From: Geobacteraceae bacterium GWC2_53_11
GTDB taxonomy: Bacteria > Desulfobacterota > Desulfuromonadia > Geobacterales > Pseudopelobacteraceae
Length of the DNA stretch: 44,238 nucleotides
Assembly: GCA_001802645.1 (NCBI GenBank)
Contig: MGZJ01000075.1
Location: forward strand, 1-44,238
Reading direction: 5' to 3'
Shown: in pieces, positions 18,301-25,975 of the stretch
Layout of the letters: each line of letters opens with the position of its first letter
How positions within the stretch are numbered: position 1 is the stretch's first letter
Made by a program: the position numbers and the translations under genes
The notes under the pieces: generated by a model
What the model saw: the letters and a program-made list of their open reading frames with translations, nothing else
What the model was told of the DNA's origin: nothing
The model's database searches: none

Positions 18301-19098
18301 ATGGCCATGGCTGTAGAATGGCTGGCCCACGGCGCCCTGCACGGCAACCCCGGCTTCCGGTTCCACGGGTTCAACAACCTTCGCATCTGCAAGGGGGTCA
18401 TCTTCGACCAGGGGAGCACGTGCAGCCTCAGGATCATGGCCGGTCGCGCCGAGAAACACGACTCGCTCTTCGTCGTTCCGGTTGAGCTGACCGGCACTGC
18501 CGCTGATGGACAGAACATCCTGCACGTGCGCGCTGAAATAGTACTTGCATCAAAGCTGCCGGAAGGGATCCGCTCCATTGTAGATGTGCCGGCCACGCCA
18601 TACGCCCCCGGCAACGGCGCCATCTATGGCCAGGAACGCCTCTTCCACGGATCGGACCTGCAGGGAATCGAACAGGTCAGCGGCTGTTCTGCCAAAGGCA
18701 TTACCGCGCTGGCCAAGGCTGCCCCAAAACCGGAGGAGTGGATCAAACAGCCTCTGCGCAATATCTGGCTGACCGATCCGCTGGTTGTCGATTGTGCCTT
18801 TCAGCTGATGATCCTCTGGAGTTTCGAGCGTTCCGGTTCCGGCTCACTGCCGTCGTTTGTCGGAAAGTACCGCCAGTTCCAGGAAAACTTCCCCCGGGAA
18901 GGCGCCCAGATTGTGATCAGGGTTACCGCTGAACGGAATCATGGCGCATCCGCCGATATTGAATTTCTTGACCGTACCAGCGGCAAGCTGATTGCCCGTC
19001 TGGAAAATTATGAGTGCATCATCGACCCTTCCCTGCAAAAGGCTTTCCGGCGTAATCAACTGGCACAACCGGGGTGTGTAGAGCTGGAAGTCGCCTGA
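12316..19098 (+). CDS. pfaA: PfaA-type polyunsaturated fatty acid synthase, KS-AT-ACPx4-KR-DH
   Basis: This 2260-residue multidomain synthase builds the polyene chain. Domains: ketosynthase (about 12-460) with triad Cys216 (AACGSS), His351 and His389; malonyl transferase (about 575-890) with GQGAQ and Ser677 in GHSYGE; a Pro/Ala linker and a helical segment (about 986-1039); four tandem ACPs whose phosphopantetheine serines are 1122, 1215, 1314 and 1408 in DLGIDSIKR; ketoreductase (about 1430-1900) with the NADPH loop ITGGGRGVT; and a PKS-type dehydratase with HVIDGKAVLP (His1986). ACP2 has Trp1206 where the others have Gly. The start is GTG 12316, overlapping pfaD, with AAGGAG 8 bases upstream. 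Four ACPs is within the 1-9 known for the family. The symbol follows Shewanella; the equivalent myxobacterial gene is pfa2. Confidence 0.95.
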   Translation: MTQDTTNRTTAPSAPPLAIIGIGCLFPQAEDSTTYWANIREGIDAISDIPATHWHVADYHNQDPKAPDMTYGRRGGFLSEVPFNPMEYNIPPATLEAIDSSQLLGLVATGQALKDAGYGADRSYDRDRVSVILGVTGTLELVIPLAARLGHPHWRSALKDAGVDDTTSEDVVQRISDSYVSWQENSFPGLLGNVVAGRISKQFDLGGTNCVVDAACGSSLGALHVAAMELATGKSDMVVTGGIDTFNDIFMYMCFSKTPALSPSGDVKPFDASGDGTIIGEGLGIMVIKRLADAERDGDRIYAVIRGVGSSSDGKGEAIYTPSASGQRKAIKDAYQRAGVTPDSIGLVEAHGTGTKVGDAVEVSALREIYGTSDKPWCALGSVKSQIGHTKAAAGSAGMIKAALALHHKVIPPTIKVQQPLREVVDGQSPFYLTSHKRPWLSRNGQPRRAAVSALGFGGSNFHVVLEEYTPTAAMADWDGTVQILPFSAADTAALEQMVAGVADLHSGKEIRARGAELRSSFDGNAPCRLALVVEQKSNLKSLCTNALTMLRKQPDSAWSTPDGAWYATGAAPGKIGVLFPGQGAQYTGMLRDLACSFPAMLAALDAADREFGTDTGSSLSDLIYPPTAFSDADREVLEAALRATDVAQPAIGAVSLGALRILESFGFAPDAAAGHSYGELTALCAAGRLDETSFHALSRLRGQLMAAGDGDRGTMLAVSAPLADVQQLISEEKLDLVIANRNAPNQAVLSGSSAEIARAAEACASRKLSCKQLTVSAAFHSPLVADAAAPLLAALSGITIADGSLPVYANTTAAEYPSEAGAAATLLAGQLARPVEFVAEIEAMYAAGIRTFVEIGPGARLSGLVSAILAGRPHTAIALDASGGRRSGVADLARCLAQLAVLGHTVSLTGWDEGYRPAPQATGKKPALTINLSGANYVKPKAKRPASPPRPAVTVAVAAPYSPHAGMTAVSPVGLQTAPSTVSRDVLAESLKVTREGMSALTRIQDETAQLHRRFLEGQDTAAKTIQMLLEQQQRILQGGTAVQSPISFPASASAPVITPSAVPAFVPPAVTSAVPSVPVVQPKSDRVAETLLAVVSEKTGYPVEMLEMEMGLDSDLGIDSIKRVEILSALQERLPGSPVIGPEHLGTLHTLGEIASFLGAGSVATSPAVNSLNSTSSPLIAETLLAVVSEKTGYPVEMLEMEMWLDSDLGIDSIKRVEILSALQERLPGSPVIGPEHLGTLHTLGEIATFLGAGTAAAQPAVNSLNSTNSMNSINSPLISETLLAVVSEKTGYPVEMLEMEMGLDSDLGIDSIKRVEILSALQERLPGSPVIGPEHLGTLHTLGEIAAHLGAGAAPVDIPSDRPDTSDQSDKIAKTLLAVVSDKTGYPVEMLEMEMGLESDLGIDSIKRVEILSALQERLPGSPVIGPEHLGTLHTLGEIASYLGNGTVAAQPAVVSTNPTNSTSSIQVNRSTIVPVQLTEPARKLPLAGAGALWITDDGSDFSTELCAKLRVQGRSVQLVRIEDAFMNASGADLAGLVICAPSGGTDDNFYENAFLLLKSSAPSLRRSGENGGALFATISRQDGSFGCGTDTILNDPLSGGLAGLTKTAAHEWSEVSCKAIDVGLFADHSAEAEAVAIELLLDGPLEVGLTPSGRTALHTIDLPQQPQTGTVPLQAGDVVVITGGGRGVTAAAAVALAAAYKPLLILLGRSQEFQTEPEWLAPLQEESQIKRAILEHTTEKLHPREIEERYRAIAAGRELKETLARISQAGGRALYRSVDIRDTAAVSSLLAEIRQEYGPVRGIVHGAGVLADRLISDKSLEQFTLVYDTKVKGLKALLAATAQDDLRFIALFSSTTGRFGRSGQVDYAVANEVLNKLAQAESRHRSTCRTVSINWGPWDGGMVTPSLKKVFEGEGIGLIGLKEGGELLVREIAATGDPVEIIALAGVSAASLAISPTLPETPLTEAFRLNLTVEDFPFIRSHVIDGKAVLPMAMAVEWLAHGALHGNPGFRFHGFNNLRICKGVIFDQGSTCSLRIMAGRAEKHDSLFVVPVELTGTAADGQNILHVRAEIVLASKLPEGIRSIVDVPATPYAPGNGAIYGQERLFHGSDLQGIEQVSGCSAKGITALAKAAPKPEEWIKQPLRNIWLTDPLVVDCAFQLMILWSFERSGSGSLPSFVGKYRQFQENFPREGAQIVIRVTAERNHGASADIEFLDRTSGKLIARLENYECIIDPSLQKAFRRNQLAQPGCVELEVA
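15829..15851 (+). repeat. Short 9-bp microrepeat (AACTCnnnn) in linker between ACP1 and ACP2
   Basis: About 2.5 copies of a nine-base AACTC unit encode NSLNSTSS in the linker. The same unit is longer in the next linker at 16108-16148. Confidence 0.7.
16108..16148 (+). repeat. 9-bp microrepeat (AACTCnnnn, about 4.5 copies) in linker between ACP2 and ACP3
   Basis: Units AACTCATTG, AACTCTACA, AACTCAATG and AACTCCATA follow each other, then a partial copy. They encode an Asn/Ser-rich linker, NSLNSTNSMNSINS. The period of nine keeps the frame, so length changes would alter only linker length. Confidence 0.85.
16691..16720 (+). repeat. Related 9-bp microrepeat after ACP4
   Basis: About three copies of a CAACAAACY unit encode STNPTNSTSS between the last ACP and the ketoreductase region. 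It is a third member of the nine-base linker repeats. Confidence 0.65.
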
Positions 19099-22000
19099 TG
19101 ACTGATTACCGTTCTACCGTAGCCATTGTCGGGATCGGCGGCATTTTCCCCGATGCGCCCGACCTGACGGTTTTCTGGGACAATATCAGCACCGGCCGTA
19201 CCGCCTTCCGTGAAGTTCCCGAGGGGCGCTGGATGGTGCCGGCCGATTCCGTGTACGATCCGGAGCCGGGCAAAGCCGATTGCGTCTATTCACGTCGCGG
19301 CTGCTTCATTAACCGGCTGCCGTCGGCGGCGACTCTTCCTGATCTTGCCATTGATCCGGCGCTGCTCGACGGGCTCGATCCGCTTTTTCATCTCCTGATC
19401 CATGCCGGAAAACGTGCCTTTGACGATGGCGTTACCGCACCTCTCGACCGCTCCCGCGTCGGCATCATCATCGGCAACCTGGCTCTGCCAAGTGAAACTT
19501 CTGCCGTCCTGACCCGCAACTGGCTCGGGCGAACCTTTGAAGAACAACTGCTTGGCTCTGCCTCGCCACCTTCTCCCACGTCGCCGCTTAACCGTTTTCC
19601 CGCCGGTCTGCCCGCCGGAATCCTGGCCCGTGCCCTCGGCCTGGGTGGCGGCGGTTGTACGCTCGATGCCGCCTGTGCTTCATCGCTCTATGCCCTGAAA
19701 CTGGCAATGGATGAACTGCTGTCCGGCAGGGCCGACGCCATGCTGTCCGGTGGCGTTTCGCGTCCCGATCCGCTCTTCACCCAGATGGGGTTCTCCCAGT
19801 TGCGCGCCCTTTCCAAGCGGGGCGTCTGTTCCCCCTTCGATGCCGCAGGCGACGGCCTCGTGGTTGGCGAGGGTGCAGGCCTGTTCCTGCTCAAGCGGAC
19901 CGAAGATGCCGTGGTCCATGGCGACAGGATTTACGGCGTTATCAGAGGTATCGGCCTGGCCAACGATGTGGGTGGCAGCCTGCTCGCTCCCATGTCGGAA
20001 GGTCAGTTGCGTGCCATGCGTTCCGCCTATCTTCAGGCCGGCTGGCAACCGGGCGACGTTGATTTAATCGAATGTCACGCCACCGGCACCCCGGTTGGCG
20101 ATGCCGTCGAAGTTGCCAGCCTCAAGCAGCTCTGGTCCGGTGTAGAGCGTGATGCTACGCGCTGCGTTATCGGTTCCGTCAAGTCCAATATCGGCCACCT
20201 GCTGACCGCAGCAGGCGGCGCAGCCCTGACCAAGGTGCTGCTGGCTCTGCAGAACGAAACACTGCCACCCACAGCCAACTTCAACACTCCCCAGACCGGT
20301 ATGGAACTGGACAATAGCCCGTTTCGCGTCCTGACGTCTGCGGCTCCGTGGCAGCGACGCGGCGACGGTATTCCCCGCCGGGCGGCGGTCAGCGCTTTTG
20401 GTTTCGGAGGGATTAATGCTCATCTGCTGATTGAGGAGTGGCTCCCTTCGGCTCCGCTCAGGGATCGGCTCAAAGATCGGTTGGTGAGCGGAGTCGAACC
20501 AATCGCCGTCATCGGCATGGATGCCCGTTTCGGCCCGTGGCAATCGCTGCGCGCGTTTCAGGAACGGGTGCTCGGCGGCGATGATACGGCGGCTCCCACC
20601 ACTCCGAAAGCGTGGCATGGCGCATCACAGAGCAAATGGTTCCGCGCGGAAGGTCTGGATACGACGCCATTCTCCGGTTTCACCATGGATGACGTAACAG
20701 TGCCATCTAACCGCTTCCGCATTCCGCCGCGCGAGATGGAGGAGATGCTGCCGCAACAGCTGCTCATGCTGCAAACTGCCGCGGAAGCGCTGCATAATGC
20801 CGGTTTCGACCGGGACAGCAGCGCCTCTACCGGCGTCTTTATCGGTATTGCCCTTGACCTGAACAGCACCAATTTCAGCCTGCGCTGGGCTCTGTCTGGA
20901 CAGGCTTCCCACTGGGCTCAAAAACTGGGACGGGAACTGACGACGGAAGAACTGTCGGAATGGACATCCCTGCTTCGAAATGCCGCAGGACCCTCTCTGA
21001 CCGCCAACAGAACCATGGGGGCGCTCGGAAGCGTCGTGGCCAGCAGGATTGCCCGCGAATTCCGCATCGGCGGGCCGAGTTTCACGATCTCCAGCGAGGA
21101 AAACTCCGGCATCAGAGCGCTGGAAGCCGCCATCCGCCAGCTTCAGAACCGTGAACTGGACCAGGCGCTGGTGGGTGCCGTGGATCTTGCGGGAGACCTG
21201 CGCGCGGTTCTTGGGCAGCATGGCGTACGCCCCTATTCCCGTTCGGGAATAGCCACTCCGTTTGACTCGGCTGCCGACGGTGCCGTTTTTGGCGAAGGCG
21301 CTTGCGCCGTGGTGCTCAAGCGGCTGGAAGACGCCGAGCGGGACGGTGACCGGATCTATGCCGTCATTCGTGGTATCGGTTCAGTGAGCGGCGCCCCGGT
21401 AGCAGCCGGGGAAGAAACCTATCGCCATGCTCTTGATAAAGCCTATGCAGACGCAAAAGTTGACCGGGCATCCATTGGTTTCATCGAAGCAAGCGCCGAC
21501 GGCACTCCGGAACAGGACTTAGGCGAAGCGGCAGCCCTCGCATCCTGGTTCGCATCCGACACGGCTCCGGCCCGGTCTTGCGCGGTCAGCAGCGTCAAAG
21601 GTGATATCGGCCACAGTGGCGCCGCCTCCGGCCTTGCCTCACTGCTGCGCGGCTGTCTCGCCCTGTACCACGAAATCATTCCCGGCTGCCGGGGACTGGC
21701 AGCAGCCGGTCCGTCACTCCCGGAACAGTCGCCGCTCCATTTCCCCCGTTCCTCCCGCTACTGGCTGCGCAACCGGGAAGACGGCCCGCGCCGTGCCGGA
21801 GTCAGTGTGCGCGGCATAGACGGATCGTGCAGCCATGTGGTTCTGGAAGGTTATGACATGGCTCAGCCCGGTATTGAACTGGATCGCTGTGCTCCCCTGG
21901 GAGCCGGGTCGGAAGCGCTGTTTGCCATTGCAGGAGATACGACTTCTGAGCTGCTGACCCAGTTGGACCTGTTTGAGGATATGACGCGGGATTCTTCTGC

Positions 22001-25000
22001 CAACCTCTCCGATCTGGCATCCGCCTGGTATCCAAACTTTGCGGCAGCCGCCGGTACAGCACGTGCCATGGCCATGGTTGCCCGGGATCGCGATGAACTG
22101 GCTCTGTTGATTGATCTCGGACGAGCCACTTTGAAGAATAACGGCGCTATTCCTGCCATTCCACCGGGTCTGCGCGACCGGCTGTTCTATTCAGCGTCAC
22201 CTCTGGGAACAACAGGAAAAGTAGCGTTTGTCTTTCCCGGTTCCGGCAACCACTATGCGGGGATGGGGATGGATCTGTTCAGCCGCTGGCCGGGAATCCT
22301 GCGCCGCCAGGACGGTGAAAACCTTTTACTGCGGGCGCAGTTCCAGCCGGAACTGTTCTGGAACGACGCACCACCAGCCCTGATCAATGACGACCATCGG
22401 GCCGTTATTTTCGGACAGGTAGCCACCGGCTGCGCGGTCAGCGACCTTGTCCAGCGCTTTGACGTCCACCCGGATGCGGTTATCGGCTACAGCCTTGGTG
22501 AGTCGGCGGGGCTTTTTTCACAACGGGCGTGGCGTGACCGGGATGGCATGTATGGGCGCATGAAGGACTCGACCCTGTTTACGGATGATCTGGCCGGAGA
22601 ATGCCGCGCCGCCAAACAGGCCTGGGGACTGGCAGACGATGCGACCGTAAACTGGGGACTCGGAGTAATCGCGGCCCCGGAGCTGACTGTCCGGGCGGCG
22701 TTGCCGGAATTTCCCCGCACCTATCTCCTTATCGTCAACACTCCCGATGAATGCGTCATCGGCGGTGATGCTGACGAACTCGCACGGCTGGTGACAACGC
22801 TCGGCTGCCGGTTTTTCCCGCTGCATGGCGTGACCACGGTGCATTGCGCGGTGGCGGAGCAGGTGGCAACCCCATATCACGACCTGCATCTCTACCCTAC
22901 GGAAGCACCGGCAGGTATCATCTATTACAGCGGCGTCAAAGGCGATTCCTACGATGTCACCCGCGAAAGCGCCGCTGCCTCGATCCTCGGCCAGGCGCTG
23001 CACGGCCTCAACTACCCGCAGGTGATTGAATCGGCCTATCGCGACGGCGTCCGCCTGTTTCTGGAGATGGGACCCGGCGCATCATGCAGCCGCATGATCG
23101 GTCGCATCCTCAGTGACCGTCCGCATCTGGCCCGCTCCGCCTGTTTTGCCGGTCAGGATCAAGTCTCCGTCGTGCTGAAGATGATGGCCAATCTGATCGC
23201 CGAACGGGTGCCGGTTGACCTGTCGCCGTTATTTGATGTGCCGCGCGTAGCCGTTGCTGACAAAACAGCAACCGGAACGGTACGTGTTGTACTTGGCGGC
23301 GCGCCGTTTCAGCCGCCGCAGCCACCTGTTGCGACAGTGATGAAGAAACCTGTTCCCGTTCAGAATGTGGCGGTACCATCGGTAGTTACGGCCACCGTTC
23401 CCGCTCCTGCCCCTCTTGGTGAAAGCGCCCGTGACTCGCTGATAGGCGAACTGGCCCGTTCGCAGCAGACCCACACGGAAGCCCATGCGGCGTTTCTTGC
23501 CGTCAGCGAGACCGTGACCCGGTCCATGGCGCAAGCGCTTGAGCTGGAGATGTCACTGCGGCAGGCGCTGGGGGATGATGTTCCCTTCGACTCCGCTCAG
23601 GGAACGGTTAGTTCCGTTCAGGAAACGGTTGGTGAGCGTAGTCGAACCACCTTCAACCGTGAGATGTGTTTCGAATTCGCAATCGGTTCGGCCGGTCTCA
23701 TGCTGGGTCGCGAGTTTGCCGAGGTGGATACCTTCCCGACCCGTGTCCGGCTGCCGGACGAGCCGCTCATGCTGGTGGACCGCATCATGAGCGTCGAAGG
23801 TGAACCGCGCTCCATGACCCATGGCAGGGTTGTTACCGAACATGACATTCATCCGGGCGCCTGGTATCTGGACGGCGGCCGCATCCCCACCTGTATCGCC
23901 GTGGAAGCCGGTCAGGCCGACCTATTCCTGTCCGGCTACCTCGGTATCGACTTTATCACCCGGGGTCTGGCGGTGTACCGCCTGCTCGACGCCGTGGTCA
24001 CGTTCCATCGCGGCCTGCCCGGACCGGGCGAGACGATCCATTACGACATCCGTATCGAGCGGTTCTTCCGGCAGGGTGATACCTGGCTGTTCCGCTTCTT
24101 CTTCGAGGCCACGGTAAACGGCCAGCCGCTGCTGTCCATGCGTGACGGCTGCGCCGGGTTCTTCAGCCAGCAGGAACTTGACGCGGGCAAGGGTATTGTT
24201 CGTCCGGCGCTGGATCTGCGTCCCACGACCGGCATCCGACCGGCTGACTGGCAGGATCTGGTGCCGCTGGCGCGCGAAGGTTACAGTGCGTCACAACTTG
24301 ATAAGTTACGCGACGGTGATCTGGCTGGCTGCTTCGGTCCGATGTTCGCCGGGTTGTCGCTGTCCCGCCCGCTGACCATTCCAGGTGACAGGATGCGCCT
24401 CGTCCATCGCGTCATCGAAATTGATCCAGCGGGCGGACGCTGCGGTATCGGCATCATCAGGGCCGAAGCCGACATCCACCCGGACGACTGGTTTATCACC
24501 TGTCATTTCGTCGATGACCGGGTCATGCCGGGCACCCTGATGTATGAGTGCTGCATGCACACGCTCCGCATCTACCTGCTGCGACTGGGCTGGGTAGCCG
24601 AAGCTGCCGGTTCCGTCTGGGAGCCGGTGCCGGGCGTGGCAAGCAAGCTCTGCTGCCGGGGCCAGGTTCTGGAAAGCACCAAGGTCGTTACCTACGAGGT
24701 AACTATCCGCGAAATCGGCTACAGCCCTGAGCCGTACGTGATCTGCGACGCCCTCATGTATGCCGACGGCAAGCCGATTGTCGAGATCACCAGCATGTCG
24801 GCGCGCCTGACCGGTACGACCAGGGAACAGTTGCAGGCCCTCTGGTCCTCAACCTCCCCTGTTCAACCGGTAACAGACCTGAGCAAGGCAAAACCGGCCA
24901 TCTACACCAAGGAACAGATCCTTGCCTACAGCAACGGCAAGCCATCCGAAGGCTTTGGCGACCGCTACCGCGTGTTCGACGCCGAACGCAAAATTGCCCG

Positions 25001-25973
25001 CCTCCCTGGGCCGCCGTTCCAGTTCATGGATCGCGTCACGAGCGTGCGCGGCGAGCCGTGGCAGATGACCGCCGGTGCCATGGTTGAGGCGCAGTATGAC
25101 CTGCCTGCCGACGCCTGGTTCTTTGCCGCCGAGCGTCAGCCGCGCATGCCGTTTTGCGTGCTGCTGGAAGCGGCGCTGCAACCGTGCGGCTGGCTGGCTG
25201 CCTATGTGGGGTCGGCGCTGACCACCCCGAACGATATCTCCTTCCGCAACCTGGGTGGCAGCGCCGTGCAGCACCGTGCTGTCACGCCGGAGAGCGGTAT
25301 GCTGACCTGCTGCGCCACCATGACCAAGGTTGCCACCAGCGGCGGCATGATCATCCAGGAGTTCGACTTTTCTGTCGCCGACCGCCACGGCATTCTCTAT
25401 GAAGGCGATACCATGTTCGGCTTCTTTGCCAAGGAAGCGCTGGCCAACCAGGTCGGCATTCGTGACGCGAAACCGTACGAGCCGACAGCGGATGAGTTAG
25501 AGCGGGGCCGCGCCCTCTCCTATCCGGATTCAGCTCCGTTCCCGGAAAAGAAACTGGCGATGATCGACCTGATCGACCTGTTCGTGCCTGACGGCGGCCC
25601 AAAAGGGCTCGGCTACATTCGTGGCATCAAAGATGTCGATCCGGATGAATGGTTCTTCAAGGCGCACTTTTACGAGGACCCGGTCACGCCCGGCTCACTG
25701 GGGCTGGAATCATTCCTCCAACTGGTGAAGTTTGTTGCCGTGGAACGGTGGGGCTGGCAGGATGGCGAGATTGTCTCGGCTGTGGCGCTTGAGCACAAAC
25801 ACCGCTGGCTCTACCGCGGCCAGGTAGTGCCTACCAACAGCCGTGTGACGGTGAGCGCCTGGATCACCGCCGTTGATGATCAAAAGCGGATTTTGACCGT
25901 GGATGGCTTCCTGTCCGTGGATGGAAAGTTAATCTATCAGATGAATGATTTCACCGTAACTATGGAGTTATAA
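19098..25973 (+). CDS. pfaC: PfaC-type polyunsaturated fatty acid synthase, KS-CLF-AT-DH-DH
   Basis: This is a 2291-residue synthase. Domains: an active ketosynthase (about 5-445; Cys193 in AACASS, His327, His367); a second ketosynthase fold (about 468-920) whose Cys position is Glu668 (ISSEENSG), hence a chain-length factor; an acyltransferase (about 1040-1345) with FPGSGNHYAGMG and Ser1132 in GYSLGES, resembling the PfaB/OrfB AT; a helical linker (about 1443-1492); then two FabA-like double-hotdog dehydratases with CHFVDDRVMPG (His1803) and AHFYEDPVTPG (His2190). Standard marine PfaC lacks the AT, which is on separate PfaB; this order matches myxobacterial Pfa3, minus its C-terminal acyltransferase for glycerol phosphate. 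ATG 19098 overlaps the previous stop by one base. Two palindromic repeats are translated in linkers near residues 450-468 and 1496-1518. Confidence 0.94.
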   Translation: MTDYRSTVAIVGIGGIFPDAPDLTVFWDNISTGRTAFREVPEGRWMVPADSVYDPEPGKADCVYSRRGCFINRLPSAATLPDLAIDPALLDGLDPLFHLLIHAGKRAFDDGVTAPLDRSRVGIIIGNLALPSETSAVLTRNWLGRTFEEQLLGSASPPSPTSPLNRFPAGLPAGILARALGLGGGGCTLDAACASSLYALKLAMDELLSGRADAMLSGGVSRPDPLFTQMGFSQLRALSKRGVCSPFDAAGDGLVVGEGAGLFLLKRTEDAVVHGDRIYGVIRGIGLANDVGGSLLAPMSEGQLRAMRSAYLQAGWQPGDVDLIECHATGTPVGDAVEVASLKQLWSGVERDATRCVIGSVKSNIGHLLTAAGGAALTKVLLALQNETLPPTANFNTPQTGMELDNSPFRVLTSAAPWQRRGDGIPRRAAVSAFGFGGINAHLLIEEWLPSAPLRDRLKDRLVSGVEPIAVIGMDARFGPWQSLRAFQERVLGGDDTAAPTTPKAWHGASQSKWFRAEGLDTTPFSGFTMDDVTVPSNRFRIPPREMEEMLPQQLLMLQTAAEALHNAGFDRDSSASTGVFIGIALDLNSTNFSLRWALSGQASHWAQKLGRELTTEELSEWTSLLRNAAGPSLTANRTMGALGSVVASRIAREFRIGGPSFTISSEENSGIRALEAAIRQLQNRELDQALVGAVDLAGDLRAVLGQHGVRPYSRSGIATPFDSAADGAVFGEGACAVVLKRLEDAERDGDRIYAVIRGIGSVSGAPVAAGEETYRHALDKAYADAKVDRASIGFIEASADGTPEQDLGEAAALASWFASDTAPARSCAVSSVKGDIGHSGAASGLASLLRGCLALYHEIIPGCRGLAAAGPSLPEQSPLHFPRSSRYWLRNREDGPRRAGVSVRGIDGSCSHVVLEGYDMAQPGIELDRCAPLGAGSEALFAIAGDTTSELLTQLDLFEDMTRDSSANLSDLASAWYPNFAAAAGTARAMAMVARDRDELALLIDLGRATLKNNGAIPAIPPGLRDRLFYSASPLGTTGKVAFVFPGSGNHYAGMGMDLFSRWPGILRRQDGENLLLRAQFQPELFWNDAPPALINDDHRAVIFGQVATGCAVSDLVQRFDVHPDAVIGYSLGESAGLFSQRAWRDRDGMYGRMKDSTLFTDDLAGECRAAKQAWGLADDATVNWGLGVIAAPELTVRAALPEFPRTYLLIVNTPDECVIGGDADELARLVTTLGCRFFPLHGVTTVHCAVAEQVATPYHDLHLYPTEAPAGIIYYSGVKGDSYDVTRESAAASILGQALHGLNYPQVIESAYRDGVRLFLEMGPGASCSRMIGRILSDRPHLARSACFAGQDQVSVVLKMMANLIAERVPVDLSPLFDVPRVAVADKTATGTVRVVLGGAPFQPPQPPVATVMKKPVPVQNVAVPSVVTATVPAPAPLGESARDSLIGELARSQQTHTEAHAAFLAVSETVTRSMAQALELEMSLRQALGDDVPFDSAQGTVSSVQETVGERSRTTFNREMCFEFAIGSAGLMLGREFAEVDTFPTRVRLPDEPLMLVDRIMSVEGEPRSMTHGRVVTEHDIHPGAWYLDGGRIPTCIAVEAGQADLFLSGYLGIDFITRGLAVYRLLDAVVTFHRGLPGPGETIHYDIRIERFFRQGDTWLFRFFFEATVNGQPLLSMRDGCAGFFSQQELDAGKGIVRPALDLRPTTGIRPADWQDLVPLAREGYSASQLDKLRDGDLAGCFGPMFAGLSLSRPLTIPGDRMRLVHRVIEIDPAGGRCGIGIIRAEADIHPDDWFITCHFVDDRVMPGTLMYECCMHTLRIYLLRLGWVAEAAGSVWEPVPGVASKLCCRGQVLESTKVVTYEVTIREIGYSPEPYVICDALMYADGKPIVEITSMSARLTGTTREQLQALWSSTSPVQPVTDLSKAKPAIYTKEQILAYSNGKPSEGFGDRYRVFDAERKIARLPGPPFQFMDRVTSVRGEPWQMTAGAMVEAQYDLPADAWFFAAERQPRMPFCVLLEAALQPCGWLAAYVGSALTTPNDISFRNLGGSAVQHRAVTPESGMLTCCATMTKVATSGGMIIQEFDFSVADRHGILYEGDTMFGFFAKEALANQVGIRDAKPYEPTADELERGRALSYPDSAPFPEKKLAMIDLIDLFVPDGGPKGLGYIRGIKDVDPDEWFFKAHFYEDPVTPGSLGLESFLQLVKFVAVERWGWQDGEIVSAVALEHKHRWLYRGQVVPTNSRVTVSAWITAVDDQKRILTVDGFLSVDGKLIYQMNDFTVTMEL
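20444..20502. repeat. Palindromic repeat translated inside pfaC (KS-CLF linker)
   Basis: The left arm CCTTCGGCTCCGCTCAGG at 20445-20462 and the right arm TGGTGAGCGGAGTCGAACC (20482-20500) are inverted copies sharing TTCGRCTCCGCTCA, with about 20 bases between. The element is read in frame and contributes the linker just before the CLF domain. Confidence 0.8.
23583..23650. repeat. Palindromic repeat translated inside pfaC (AT-DH linker)
   Basis: CCCTTCGACTCCGCTCAGGG at 23583 and TGGTGAGCGTAGTCGAACC ending near 23648 form the same inverted-repeat element as at 20444-20502. It is read as PFDSAQGT...GERSRTT just before the first hotdog domain. The two inner ACGGTTRGT/AAACGGTTGG segments look duplicated. 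Confidence 0.82.
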
Positions 25974-25975
25974 AT

